Notes: a model not told the origin generated them from the sequence alone. A stretch of 64,000 nt of DNA from Advenella alkanexedens (GCF_019132845.1 NZ_JAHSPR010000007.1:88927-152926), one strand, 5' to 3'; positions 7,855-17,428 are shown, counted from the first letter of the stretch. Translations and numbers: made by a program.

Positions 7855-9438
7855 ATGCGTAAGAATTTGCCTGTTAACGATATTGAAACTTTAGTCCAGG
7901 ATGACCAGTACCTCATTTCCAAAACCGATTTAAAAGGGCGTATCACTTACTGTAATCCGGCTTTTGTTGAAATAAGTGGCTTTACCCGGGAAGAGTTGAT
8001 AGGCAAGCCGCATAATATTATTCGTCACCCGGATATGCCCGAGCTGGCATTCCAGGATTTGTGGGAAAGCGTGCAAAGCAAAAAGCCCTGGACGGGGCTG
8101 GTTAAAAACCGTCGCAAGGATGGTGGCTTTTACTGGGTTCTGGCCAACGTGACGCCTATTTTTCAGGGTAGTGAGGTAACAGGCTATGCTTCGGTCAGGG
8201 TCAAGGCGGATCCCGAGAGTATTGCCAAGGCCGAAGCCCTGTACAGGCAGATCAACAATGGCGAGAAAATACCCTATACGATCAAACAGGGGCGCAAAGT
8301 GCCCTTGGGAATCCGTCGTATCTTTGCCGGGGCAGGCCGCATTTTACAGAAAGGATTTGCACCTGGCCTGATGCGGGCAGCCATGTTGTCTGTCATAGGC
8401 ATGTTGTTCCCGACATGGCTGGTTGCCACCCAAACCCAATTGCCGGGTGGTAACCCGACCCTCTTCGGAATCATGGCCTTGTTTGTTTTATCCATTGTGT
8501 TGCTGTCTCTGAAAATGGCCAGGGATATCAAACAGCCCATTGATGGTGCTGCCGATATTATCCGCCAGATTTCTGCTGGCAACCTGAACAATAACGTCAA
8601 TTCCATTCCCAAAAACGAGATGGGTGAGCTGTATTACTACCTGGATATGATGCGCAAGGCGCTTATTGGCATCAGTGGTGAGGTCATGGTTGGGGCGGAT
8701 GCAAACTCAAGAATTGTGACTGCATTGCAGAAAAACAGCCAGACGCTGGCCATGCAAACGGAAGATCAGGCGGCCTCGTTGCAGGAAACCGCAGCCAGCC
8801 TTGAAGAGCTGACGGTCACTGTCAAGCAGAATGCCGAGAATGCGCGTTCGGCCAACTCGATTGCCCTGGAAGGCTTGCGGGTGGCGGAAAATGGTAGTGA
8901 CAAAGTCAATCAGGTCGTGCGTTCAATGGAAGAAATGAACGACAGCTCAAGAAAAATTGAAAGCATTGTCAAAATTATTGAAGATATCGCATTTCAGACC
9001 AATCTCCTGGCGATTAATGCCAGTGTCGAATCTGCGCGTGCCGGTGAGGCTGGACGCGGGTTTGGGGTGGTGGCTGCCGAGGTGCGTAATTTATCGCAAA
9101 AAAGCTCAGATGCCGCCAAGGAAATCAAGGCACTGGTTCTGGCTTCGGTAGAGGATGTCACACAAAGCTCCCGTCTGGCAGAAGAGGCGGGCAGTGTGAT
9201 GAAGGAAATCATGGATTCGGTGCAGGGGATGGTCAATATCATGGCTGAAATTTCCACTGCTTCGGTTGAACAGTCCAGCGGGCTGCAACAAATCAACCTG
9301 GCCGTCAATCAGATGGATCATGCCGTACACCAGAATTCGGCCATGGTTCAGGTCCTGTCGCAGACCTCCGTTGAGTTGGGTCAGCAGGCACAGGAACTGA
9401 AGCAGTCCATTGGCGTGCTCAACAATATGCAGGGTTAA
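7855..9438 (+). CDS. PAS-containing methyl-accepting chemoreceptor (Aer-like), 527 aa
   Basis: Probable energy or redox taxis receptor. Residues about 15-115 form a PAS domain of Aer type (GRITYCNPAFVEISGFTREELIG, then NIIRHPDMP), which in Aer binds FAD. Two hydrophobic segments (about 172-212) are separated by a short loop. A HAMP-like region follows, and residues about 270-525 are the cytoplasmic signalling domain. The hairpin tip reads INASVESARAGEAGRGFGVVAAEVR, slightly altered from the usual [19 protein letters not shown]. There is no CheR-binding pentapeptide at the C terminus. It has its own sigma-28 promoter and precedes motAB. Confidence 0.93.
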   Translation: MRKNLPVNDIETLVQDDQYLISKTDLKGRITYCNPAFVEISGFTREELIGKPHNIIRHPDMPELAFQDLWESVQSKKPWTGLVKNRRKDGGFYWVLANVTPIFQGSEVTGYASVRVKADPESIAKAEALYRQINNGEKIPYTIKQGRKVPLGIRRIFAGAGRILQKGFAPGLMRAAMLSVIGMLFPTWLVATQTQLPGGNPTLFGIMALFVLSIVLLSLKMARDIKQPIDGAADIIRQISAGNLNNNVNSIPKNEMGELYYYLDMMRKALIGISGEVMVGADANSRIVTALQKNSQTLAMQTEDQAASLQETAASLEELTVTVKQNAENARSANSIALEGLRVAENGSDKVNQVVRSMEEMNDSSRKIESIVKIIEDIAFQTNLLAINASVESARAGEAGRGFGVVAAEVRNLSQKSSDAAKEIKALVLASVEDVTQSSRLAEEAGSVMKEIMDSVQGMVNIMAEISTASVEQSSGLQQINLAVNQMDHAVHQNSAMVQVLSQTSVELGQQAQELKQSIGVLNNMQG

Positions 9439-9562
9439 GAGCGGCTAAATGCAGAAGTAAGCCGGTTTTTGCGGGCTGTTCTATTCAATGGCCTGTACGC
9501 CCTGCCCGTAAAATGGTATTTTGGTCAGTTTTGGTGTCTTCGGATACGGGTAAGGGGCTAGC

Positions 9563-10426
9563 GTGTTAGTCGTCATTGGATACGGTATTGTATTAATTTG
9601 TGTGTTTGGGGCCTATGTCGGAATGGGGGGGCACCTTAGCGCCCTTTTTCAGCCGCTCGAGCTGGTTCTGATTGGTGGTGCGGCACTGGGTGCTTATGTG
9701 GCGGCCAACAACATGCGCTCCATCAAGCAATTGGGTAATAGCCTGGTGCGGCTTTTCAGAAAAAACAAATATGACAAGGCGTTGTATCTGGAAATTCTTG
9801 CATGCCTTTTTGTCATTACCCGAAAAGCTAAAAGCGAAGGTAAAAACGTCATTGAATCTCATATCGAGGCACCCGAGGAAAGTGATATTTTCAGTCAGTT
9901 TCCCATGGTGCTTGAAGATAAAAGGGTGCTGAATTTCATCTGTGACTATTTCAGGATGATTATTAGCAGTAACATGAGTGCCTTTGAGCTTGAGCAGCTC
10001 ATGGATGAAGAAATTGACACGTGTCGCCATGAAATGAACGTCCCGGTCAAAGGTCTCAAAGCCGTAGGGGACGCTCTTCCTGCATTTGGGATTGTGGCTG
10101 CCGTTTTGGGCGTTGTTAAAGCACTGGCCTCCATTGACCAGCCCCCCGCCATTTTGGGTGACCTGATCTCCAAGGCAATGGTGGGTACCTTTTTGGGTAT
10201 TTTGATGGCTTATGGCTTTGTTTACCCGGTGGCTGATGCGATTGAGCGCCGTAACAATGAAAGCGTCAAGACATTAGAGTGTATCAAGGTGACGTTGCTT
10301 GCCTATATGCACGGCTATTTGCCGGCTGTCGCGGTCGAGTTTGGCCGTAAAGTCCTGTTCTCTTCCGTTCGTCCCTCATTTGCGGAGCTTGATGAACAGG
10401 TTCAATTATCCAAGTCAGCCAAGTAA
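9563..10426 (+). CDS. motA: Flagellar motor stator protein MotA, 287 aa
   Basis: Inner-membrane stator subunit that couples proton flow to torque with MotB. Four hydrophobic segments (about residues 1-20, 30-48, 170-190 and 200-222) flank a large cytoplasmic loop. The conserved PVKGLKAVGDALPAFGIVAAVLG block lies before the third helix. The start is GTG at 9563 with AAGGGG upstream; the length is normal. Only 9 bases separate it from motB. Confidence 0.96.
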   Translation: MLVVIGYGIVLICVFGAYVGMGGHLSALFQPLELVLIGGAALGAYVAANNMRSIKQLGNSLVRLFRKNKYDKALYLEILACLFVITRKAKSEGKNVIESHIEAPEESDIFSQFPMVLEDKRVLNFICDYFRMIISSNMSAFELEQLMDEEIDTCRHEMNVPVKGLKAVGDALPAFGIVAAVLGVVKALASIDQPPAILGDLISKAMVGTFLGILMAYGFVYPVADAIERRNNESVKTLECIKVTLLAYMHGYLPAVAVEFGRKVLFSSVRPSFAELDEQVQLSKSAK

Positions 10427-10435
10427 ACATACAGT

Positions 10436-12328
10436 ATGTCAGGTAATGCCCCACGTATAGTCGTCCGGAAAAAACGCCCTTCACATGATGAAGGGCATTC
10501 GGGTGGATCATGGAAGATTGCTTACGCAGACTTCATGACTGCCATGATGGCTTTTTTTCTGGTGATGTGGATTCTGTCGCTGGTGCCCAAAAGCGAACTT
10601 AAAGATCTGGCCGATTATTTCAGGCGGCCGCTGATTTCAGCTGTCACGGGTGATCCTCATAAGCAAGCCAGCAGAAACGTGATTCCAGGCGGGGGTACAG
10701 CATCTCCCATTCCCAACCAAAGCAATTTGCCGGATATTGGGGCCTTGATTCCGCAGGTTAACCGTAGTGAGCAAAGTGAAGATAGCGAACGTCTGGAAAA
10801 CCTGAAACGCAGTGTCGATTTGCAAATTGAGAATAATCCGACCCTGAAAAATTTCAAGCCGCAGATGCTTATGGACATGACGCCAGAGGGTTTGCGTATT
10901 CAAATTCTGGACAACCAGCAACAGCCCATGTTTGCCACCGGCAGTGCACGGCTTAACCCCGAAATGGTTTATATCCTTAAAGAGCTGGCTCCATTGCTTA
11001 ATGATATGCCTAATGGGATATCCATCAGCGGTCATACCGATGCCACGCAATATGTCACTGGTGAACATGCCTATAGTAATTGGGAGCTGTCTGCCGACAG
11101 GGCGAACTCTGCCCGGCAGGCACTGGTGAATAATGGTCTGTCTGAAAGCAAGATCAGACGGATATTGGGCCTGTCTTCAACCATCAACCTGGTCAAGGAT
11201 GATCCGTATTCACCCATCAACCGGCGTATCAGCATTGTGGTGCTCAATCATAGGGCAGAGCAGGTGCTTGATAAAATGAATGCATCGCCGGCTCTGAAGC
11301 AGGAAGATCTGGATGCCAGGCTGAAACAGGAAAAAGAAAATACCAGCATTCCTGAGAAATCGTCCCTGGGTAACGTGCAAAGTCTTTCTCCTTCGGTTAA
11401 TTCCGCCACCCTGGTCACGGCACCAGAAAAGACCCCTGAATTATCGCCCCGTCATCTGCCCGTGCCGCCTCAAAGCGTGGTGTCAGTGCGCCAGGAGGAG
11501 GCTGCTATGCCGTTGGTTGCTGCTCAGTCAGGGCCCAGTCAGACAGAGGTCGATCAGCCTAAACTTCAACTTCAACCTCAACCTCAACCTCAGCCTGAGA
11601 CAGTGGTTCAGCTGGTTCAGGGCTTGGGTGACAGTGGTTATGATATTGAAAAAATCATGCCATCTCCTGCCAGTAAACAGGACAGTCTTTTGTGGCAGAC
11701 GGCAGATACGGTTGTCGGGTCTTTAGTGGGAACCGCAACGGCAGCCATTCCTCCTTCATCGCTGCCAGAGCAGGTTTCAACCACATCGCCGGTGTCACAA
11801 AATAAAAACCGGAATTTTTCCCGGGAAGCCAAGGAAATTGAAAATCCTGCCGTTAATGTAGACAAGGCATTTGAAAATTCGCCCGCTTCAGATAAACCAG
11901 CAGTGCCAGCGAAGACAACTCCTTCAACCAACAATGCTTCTGACAAGACAGCGGCTTCCGGGAAGAAATCGGCTTCAACGCAGAAAGTAGAGCCCGCCAT
12001 GAAAGCGGCCCCGGCTAAAAAAACAGAGCCGGTGAAGAAAGCAGAATCGGTGAAGAAAGCCGTACCAGCCAAGAAAGCCGCACCGGCAAAAAAAGCGGCT
12101 CCTGTCAAAAGCGTCAATCAGGAAGTCGATGATGGTGTCGGTAAGGTGGGAATCATCGCAAAGCAGGGAATGCCTCCAGCAAAGGTAAACCCGGGTAACA
12201 AGGTTTCGTCTGTGAGTAAAAGCGGCTCCGGGAATTCCTCCGACACGGCCAAACCAGGTCCATCGACCAAAGCGGTTGAGACGGAAATTGATCTCAGGAG
12301 TATTCTTCACAACAATTTTTATCAGTGA
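10436..12328 (+). CDS. motB: Flagellar motor stator protein MotB with a long basic C-terminal tail, 630 aa
   Basis: Peptidoglycan-anchored stator subunit. Residues 28-50 form the single membrane helix, with the essential proton-carrying aspartate D32 in YADFMTAMMAFF. Residues about 145-275 are the OmpA-like peptidoglycan-binding domain (SISGHTDATQY, then SADRANSARQAL and NRRISIVVL). The protein should end near residue 285-310 but continues for about 350 residues. The tail is low complexity: a QPQPQP stretch, then lysine/alanine/proline repeats of the type KKAAPAKK (about residues 515-565). It is predicted to be periplasmic. The stop overlaps the upstream GTG of the cheA frame. Confidence 0.95.
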   Translation: MSGNAPRIVVRKKRPSHDEGHSGGSWKIAYADFMTAMMAFFLVMWILSLVPKSELKDLADYFRRPLISAVTGDPHKQASRNVIPGGGTASPIPNQSNLPDIGALIPQVNRSEQSEDSERLENLKRSVDLQIENNPTLKNFKPQMLMDMTPEGLRIQILDNQQQPMFATGSARLNPEMVYILKELAPLLNDMPNGISISGHTDATQYVTGEHAYSNWELSADRANSARQALVNNGLSESKIRRILGLSSTINLVKDDPYSPINRRISIVVLNHRAEQVLDKMNASPALKQEDLDARLKQEKENTSIPEKSSLGNVQSLSPSVNSATLVTAPEKTPELSPRHLPVPPQSVVSVRQEEAAMPLVAAQSGPSQTEVDQPKLQLQPQPQPQPETVVQLVQGLGDSGYDIEKIMPSPASKQDSLLWQTADTVVGSLVGTATAAIPPSSLPEQVSTTSPVSQNKNRNFSREAKEIENPAVNVDKAFENSPASDKPAVPAKTTPSTNNASDKTAASGKKSASTQKVEPAMKAAPAKKTEPVKKAESVKKAVPAKKAAPAKKAAPVKSVNQEVDDGVGKVGIIAKQGMPPAKVNPGNKVSSVSKSGSGNSSDTAKPGPSTKAVETEIDLRSILHNNFYQ

Positions 12329-12339
12329 CAGACAGGTAT

Positions 12340-14526
12340 ATGAGCAGCCCAGATTTAAGTGAGTTTCATGATACGTTTTTTGATGAGGCCCAAGAGCTTC
12401 TCCAGGGTATGGAGCAGACCCTGCTGTCCCTGGATCCAGAATCCCCTGATCACGAATCACTGAATGCGATTTTTCGTTGTGCCCATTCCATCAAGGGGGG
12501 GGCTGCCGCTTTTGGGGTTTTTGATGATCTGGTCAGCACAACGCACAAGCTGGAAAATATCCTTGACCTGGTGCGCAACGGGAAAATGCCCCTGACGCAT
12601 GAGGCGATCAGTGTTTTTCTAAAAGCCAAAGATGTGTTGTGGGACCTGGTGCAGGCTTATCGGGAACAACGTGAACCTAGCAGCGAAAGCGCACATGAAT
12701 TGCTGGTCATGTTGCAGCAACTGGGCGAAGGCAAGTCTGCCGAGGCAAAACCGGTCCTGGCACAAACTGATACTTCGTCTGTGCCAGAGCAGGCTGAGTC
12801 GGGTATTGAAAAGAGTACGCAGTCAAAAACACCGGTGGCAGAGCCTGAAACGACATCGGAAGCCACGCCGGAAGTTGTCATCCCTGAAGGGGAAAAACTG
12901 CTTAAGGTCACCTTGATGGATGTGTCGGAAAAAGACCGTTTGTCCTTGCATAATGAATTGGGCATCATGGGAACCCATATCCGGCAATCCAGTTCGGGCA
13001 ATGAGCATTATTACTGGTTAAGTTCTGCCTTGCCGCCCGAGGACATTATTGCCGTATGTTGCTTTGTGATTGATGAGTCACAAATTAAAGTGGAAGAAGA
13101 CAAGCCTGTTGCACAACAGCCTTCCATAAAGGCTCCGGAACAGCTGGCGGTAACTCCAGCACCCGCTCCAGCACTGGCCACGGCAACTTCGTCGTCTTCG
13201 CCTGTCGCGGTGTCCACGACTGCTCCGGCACCCATCCTGACGGCAAAAACCGTTAGTGAGGCACCGGTAAAACAGGCGGTGCCCAAAGCCGCAGCGGCCA
13301 GCAAAGAAAGCGGCACGATTCGTGTACCCATCCAGAAAGTGGATCAGCTGGTCAATCAGGTGGGTGAAATGGTAATTAACCAATCCATTCTGATGCAGGC
13401 CAACCAGTCACTGGATCCGATTGCACATGCTTCCCTGATACAGGATATCGAGCATATGGGCAGTGCCTTGAGGACCCTTCAGGAAGCAATCATGGCTTTG
13501 CGTATGATGCCCATGGATTATGCGTTCGGACGTTTCCCACGGCTGGTGCGGGAGACCGCGAGCAAACTGGGCAAGCAAATCGAACTGATTACCAAGGGCG
13601 GTGGCACCGAGCTGGACAAAGGCCTGATCGAGCGCATGATCGATCCCTTGACCCACTTGATTCGCAACAGTCTTGACCATGGCATTGAAATGCCTGAAAA
13701 ACGGATTGCGTGCGATAAAGACCCCGTGGGGAAAATTACCATCAGTGCGCAACACCAGGGTGGCCGCATCATCATCGAGGTAATCGATGATGGCGCAGGC
13801 ATGGATCGTGAAAAGTTAATTAACAAAGCGATTGAAAAAGGTCTGCCCGCCTCGCATAACATGACCGATGATCAGGCCTTCATGCTTATTTTCGAAGCCG
13901 GGTTTTCTACTGCGGAAAAAGTGACGGATGTGTCCGGTCGTGGAGTCGGTATGGATGTCGTCAAGCGTAATATCCAGGAACTGGGTGGCCTGACGCAGAT
14001 CGAGTCCGAAAAGGGCAAGGGCACAACCATCCGGATTTCGCTGCCCCTGACGCTGGCCATTATGGATGGCATGACCGTGCAATCAGGTAAAGAGCGATTT
14101 GTGCTTCCTCTGAGCCATATTGTTGAATGTCTGCAACCTGCCAGCGACCAGATCCGTATTCTTGAGGAAAACAAGGCCTTGCTGTTATTGCGGGGAGAGC
14201 ATTTGCCCATTATTAATTTGTGGGAAGTGTTTTCGATTCCACATACAGAGCGTGATTTGCAAAAATCCATTATTGCTGTTTTGCAGGTGGGCAAAAGCCG
14301 GTATGCGCTGGCGGTTGACCAGTTGCTGGGCCAGCATCAAATCGTGGTCAAAAACCTTGAAACGCATTTCAAACGGGTACCGGGTGTGTCCGGGGCCACC
14401 ATTTTGGGCGATGGCAGTGTTGCCCTGATTCTGGATGCGGCTGCCATTCTTGAGCAAAACAAGTTTGGATTGATGCCTTACGGTGCGGGATTCAATAGCC
14501 CCGTACTACAACAAGAGAGAGTTTAA
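12340..14526 (+). CDS. cheA: Chemotaxis histidine kinase CheA, 728 aa
   Basis: Central kinase that phosphorylates CheY and CheB. The P1 domain carries the phospho-acceptor H49 in AHSIKGG. A P2-like region and a Pro/Ala/Thr linker follow. P3 dimerisation begins near IRVPIQKVDQLVNQVGE. The P4 ATPase has an N box (LIRNSLDHGIE), G1 (DDGAGMD) and G2 (GRGVGMD). P5 is CheW-like. The frame is open from GTG 12325, inside motB. ATG 12340 matches the family N terminus SSPDLSEF, although its AGG spacing is tight. A run of eight G (12495-12502) lies just after the H49 codon. Confidence 0.95.
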   Translation: MSSPDLSEFHDTFFDEAQELLQGMEQTLLSLDPESPDHESLNAIFRCAHSIKGGAAAFGVFDDLVSTTHKLENILDLVRNGKMPLTHEAISVFLKAKDVLWDLVQAYREQREPSSESAHELLVMLQQLGEGKSAEAKPVLAQTDTSSVPEQAESGIEKSTQSKTPVAEPETTSEATPEVVIPEGEKLLKVTLMDVSEKDRLSLHNELGIMGTHIRQSSSGNEHYYWLSSALPPEDIIAVCCFVIDESQIKVEEDKPVAQQPSIKAPEQLAVTPAPAPALATATSSSSPVAVSTTAPAPILTAKTVSEAPVKQAVPKAAAASKESGTIRVPIQKVDQLVNQVGEMVINQSILMQANQSLDPIAHASLIQDIEHMGSALRTLQEAIMALRMMPMDYAFGRFPRLVRETASKLGKQIELITKGGGTELDKGLIERMIDPLTHLIRNSLDHGIEMPEKRIACDKDPVGKITISAQHQGGRIIIEVIDDGAGMDREKLINKAIEKGLPASHNMTDDQAFMLIFEAGFSTAEKVTDVSGRGVGMDVVKRNIQELGGLTQIESEKGKGTTIRISLPLTLAIMDGMTVQSGKERFVLPLSHIVECLQPASDQIRILEENKALLLLRGEHLPIINLWEVFSIPHTERDLQKSIIAVLQVGKSRYALAVDQLLGQHQIVVKNLETHFKRVPGVSGATILGDGSVALILDAAAILEQNKFGLMPYGAGFNSPVLQQERV
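12495..12502 (+). repeat. G8 tract inside cheA next to the phospho-histidine codon
   Basis: Eight consecutive G encode the KGG of the H-x-x-K-G-G motif. It is the longest homopolymer noticed within a chemotaxis gene here. A one-base slip would truncate CheA after about 55 residues. Confidence 0.7.
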
Positions 14527-14528
14527 GC

Positions 14529-15008
14529 ATGAGCCAGGAAAAAAAAGATGAGCTGAATTATCACTGTCTGGTGTTTTGTGTCGATGGCCAGGAGTTTGCC
14601 ATTGATATTCTGAAAGTCCAGGAAATCAGAGAGTATCAGCCGGTAAATGTGACACGCGTGGCACATATGCCTTCGTATATACAGGGCTTGATCAACTTGC
14701 GTGGGCAAATTATTCCCATCATAGATCTTCGTATCAAACTGAAAGTCCGCGAAGTCGAGTACACTCCGCAAACCGTGGTGATTATTCTGGGATTGTCTGA
14801 CCGTATTGTGGGTATTGTGGTGGACAGTGTGTCAAATGTGGAGCTGATAGCCAAAAACACGATCGAGCCACCTCCCAGTGTGAATAATCCTGCCCCTTAT
14901 TTAATTGGTTTGACCACTTACAAAGACCAGTTATTGCAAATCGTGGATGTTGAAAAACTGATTGATCATGAACACTGGACCTTAAGTGACCTTAACCATG
15001 AGACGTAA
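14529..15008 (+). CDS. cheW: Chemotaxis coupling protein CheW, 159 aa
   Basis: Scaffold linking chemoreceptors to CheA. It is a single CheW domain of normal length. Family blocks are visible: VDGQEFAIDILKVQEIRE, VAHMPSYIQGLINLRGQIIPIIDLR and the glycine-containing VGIVVDSVSNV. It begins 3 bases after the cheA stop, with GAGAGAG as the ribosome site, so the two genes are co-transcribed and coupled. Confidence 0.96.
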   Translation: MSQEKKDELNYHCLVFCVDGQEFAIDILKVQEIREYQPVNVTRVAHMPSYIQGLINLRGQIIPIIDLRIKLKVREVEYTPQTVVIILGLSDRIVGIVVDSVSNVELIAKNTIEPPPSVNNPAPYLIGLTTYKDQLLQIVDVEKLIDHEHWTLSDLNHET

Positions 15009-15010
15009 CC

Positions 15011-15832
15011 ATGGATGCCCTGACTCGATCGGCCTGGACAGAGACTAGTTATAAGCGTGCCTTGAAAATGCTTCATGACAGAAGCGGTATCATCGTGGGC
15101 GAGCACAAGATGAAATCAAGCGAAAGGTTGCTTGAGGGTTTGCGCAAAGAGTATGGTTTTGTGACCATTGACGATTTTCTGGATTCCCTGGGGAACAACA
15201 AGGATCATTCCGGTTGGCCAGCGTTTATCAATTGCTTTACCATTAACCATACTGCGTTTTTCCGGGAGCCGCATCATTTTGAAATTCTGGCCAAGTACAT
15301 AGAAAAACACCGCACCAATTGTGCCATATGGTGTGCTTCCTGCTCTACCGGAGAAGAACCCTATTCCATTGCCATGGTGTTAAATGAAATAGTGGGTGAG
15401 CAGACGCCTTGCCCCAGGATTGTGGCCACAGACATTGATGGTCAGGCAATTCAAAGGGCCAAGGCAGGCATTTACAGTATTGACAAATTAACGGGAATTT
15501 CCGAAGAACGCCTGCGCAGGCATTTTCTCAAAGGCAATAATAAATTTGAAGGCAAGGCTAAAGTCAAACCGGCCTTATGCGACAGAATAGAGTTTTCCGA
15601 ATTGAACCTGATGTCGTTTTCATGGCCAAAGCCTGCCATGTTTGATGTGGTTTTCTGTCGCAATACCATGATTTATTTTGATCACGAGACACAGGTGCGT
15701 CTGGTGGCAAATTTTGCGCGTTCAATGAAGCCGGGTGGCTTATTGTTTATTGGCCATTCAGAAACCCTGGCATCGACCACAGATCAGTTCACCCTGTTGG
15801 GACAAACTGTATACCAGCGCAATAATCGTTAG
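15011..15832 (+). CDS. cheR: Chemoreceptor glutamate methyltransferase CheR, 273 aa
   Basis: Methylates receptor glutamates using S-adenosylmethionine for adaptation. The N-terminal helical domain (about residues 1-85) is followed by the methyltransferase fold. The SAM-binding motif is IWCASCSTGEEPYSIAM, the acidic motif is IVATDIDGQAIQRAK, and FDVVFCRNTMIYF is the conserved motif near the C-terminal third. The length is typical. It starts 3 bases after the cheW stop. The second chemoreceptor at 34069 ends in a CheR-docking-like pentapeptide. Confidence 0.95.
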   Translation: MDALTRSAWTETSYKRALKMLHDRSGIIVGEHKMKSSERLLEGLRKEYGFVTIDDFLDSLGNNKDHSGWPAFINCFTINHTAFFREPHHFEILAKYIEKHRTNCAIWCASCSTGEEPYSIAMVLNEIVGEQTPCPRIVATDIDGQAIQRAKAGIYSIDKLTGISEERLRRHFLKGNNKFEGKAKVKPALCDRIEFSELNLMSFSWPKPAMFDVVFCRNTMIYFDHETQVRLVANFARSMKPGGLLFIGHSETLASTTDQFTLLGQTVYQRNNR

Positions 15833-15851
15833 TTTTAAAGCAAGAAGAAAT

Positions 15852-16934
15852 ATGACTGAGTTGAAAAAAGGGTTGATCCGGGTATTGTGTGTTGATGATT
15901 CGGCACTGATGCGTCGGATTATGACAGAGGTAATTAATGCCGAACCGGATATGGAGGTAGTGGGTACAGCCCCTGATCCGCTGGTGGCACGGGATATGAT
16001 CAAACAATTGAATCCCGATGTGATTACGCTGGATGTGGAAATGCCCAAAATGGACGGGTTGGATTTTCTGGAGCGCTTGATGCGCCTGCGTCCGATGCCT
16101 GTAGTCATGGTTTCTTCCTTAACCCAGAAACATTCTGCCATCTCTTTGCGGGCGCTTGAATTGGGTGCTGTTGAAATCGTTTCCAAACCCAATGCGCAGT
16201 CAGGCAAAACCCTGGAGGCTTACCAGCATGAAGTCGCTGAAAAAATCCGGGCGGCCAGTCGGGCCCGTTTGAAGCAATATGTAATGCCCGGTCAGGAAGT
16301 GCCGGTCATTAAAACAGCGGGCAATGTCAGTAATGTCAGGAATGACTGGGTGGTGGCAATCGGTTCATCCACCGGTGGAACCGAAGCATTGTCCAGGGTT
16401 TTGACGGGTTTGCCACGGGAATGCCCACCTATAGTGATTACCCAGCATATGCCGGCAGGATTTACCGCTTCCTTTGTGCAAAGGCTTGATCGCACATGTG
16501 CGTTAACCGTTCATGAGGCAAAAGGTGACGAGATGCTGGAAAGTGGCCATGTGTATCTGGCCCCCGGCAGTGTGGCTCACCTGGCCATTCGCAAGTCTGG
16601 CAGTGTTTACCGGACCGTGTTGATCGAGTCCGAACCTGTCAACCGTCACCGCCCATCGGTGGATGTCCTGTTTTCCAGTGTGGCTAAAGAAGCAGGAAAA
16701 AAAGCAACTGGTATCATATTGACCGGTATGGGTAAGGATGGTGCCCAAGGTTTGTTGGAAATGCGCAAAGCCGGTGCCGATACCTTTGTGCAAAATGAAG
16801 CCACTTGTGTGGTATATGGCATGCCCGGTGAGGCGATGAATATTGGTGCTACCGATGAAGCGGTGCCGCTTGAGAAAATTGGCGAACGGCTTTTCAAGGG
16901 GCTGGCCAAAGTGCAGTTGCCGCTTAAGCGATAA
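15852..16934 (+). CDS. cheB: Chemotaxis methylesterase/response regulator CheB, 360 aa
   Basis: Removes receptor methyl groups when phosphorylated by CheA. The N-terminal receiver domain has acidic residues D15-D16, phospho-acceptor D61 (ITLDVEMPKMDG) and a conserved lysine in SKP. The C-terminal esterase domain carries the Ser-His-Asp triad in AIGSSTGGTEAL, ITQHMPAGFT and GMGKDGAQG. The frame is open further upstream within cheR, but ATG 15852, with AGAAGAA before it, matches the family N terminus and was chosen. It follows cheR by 19 bases. Confidence 0.95.
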   Translation: MTELKKGLIRVLCVDDSALMRRIMTEVINAEPDMEVVGTAPDPLVARDMIKQLNPDVITLDVEMPKMDGLDFLERLMRLRPMPVVMVSSLTQKHSAISLRALELGAVEIVSKPNAQSGKTLEAYQHEVAEKIRAASRARLKQYVMPGQEVPVIKTAGNVSNVRNDWVVAIGSSTGGTEALSRVLTGLPRECPPIVITQHMPAGFTASFVQRLDRTCALTVHEAKGDEMLESGHVYLAPGSVAHLAIRKSGSVYRTVLIESEPVNRHRPSVDVLFSSVAKEAGKKATGIILTGMGKDGAQGLLEMRKAGADTFVQNEATCVVYGMPGEAMNIGATDEAVPLEKIGERLFKGLAKVQLPLKR

Positions 16935-16972
16935 TATGCAATGTTGAATACTAAAAATAGGATAAATGCAGT

Positions 16973-17377
16973 ATGAATAAAGATATCAGGATTCTGATTG
17001 TTGATGATTTTCCGACCATGCGTCGTATTGTTAAAAACCTCTTGAAAGACTTGGGGTTTGAAAGCGTTGATGAGGCTGAGGATGGTGCGCAGGCGCTGGG
17101 TAAATTACGTAATGGCGTATCCGGTTATGATTTGGTGGTTTCCGACTGGAATATGCCTGTCATGGATGGGTTGACCATGCTCAAGGAAATCCGGGCCGAT
17201 GAAAAACTCAAACAGATTGCCGTCCTGATGGTGACAGCAGAAGCTAAAAGTGAAAACATTGTGAGCGCCGCCAAGGCGGGTGCAGACGGTTATGTCGTCA
17301 AACCCTTTACCGCAGCGACACTGGAAGAAAACCTGAATAAGGTGTTTGAGAAAGCCAAGCGTCGCATGGGCGCCTGA
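16973..17377 (+). CDS. cheY: Chemotaxis response regulator CheY, 134 aa
   Basis: Single-domain receiver that, when phosphorylated, binds FliM and reverses motor rotation. The catalytic residues are visible: D11 and D12 in IVDDF, phospho-acceptor D58 in [13 protein letters not shown]89 in MVTAEA and K111 in VVKPF. There is no output domain. The length is a few residues above E. coli CheY. It lies 38 bases after cheB and 51 before cheZ, in the same operon. Confidence 0.97.
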   Translation: MNKDIRILIVDDFPTMRRIVKNLLKDLGFESVDEAEDGAQALGKLRNGVSGYDLVVSDWNMPVMDGLTMLKEIRADEKLKQIAVLMVTAEAKSENIVSAAKAGADGYVVKPFTAATLEENLNKVFEKAKRRMGA

Positions 17378-17428
17378 AAATGCCAAACACCGGATGGATC
17401 GTAATACAGTCTGAAAAGGATTAAAACA

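Noticed and set aside
11638..12117. 159-codon antisense frame inside motB
   Set aside because: It is a shadow of the repetitive K/A/P codons on the other strand; the A/F-rich product is an artefact of composition.
15735..15851. Upstream extension of cheB into cheR
   Set aside because: The receiver domain starts after ATG 15852, which has its own ribosome site.
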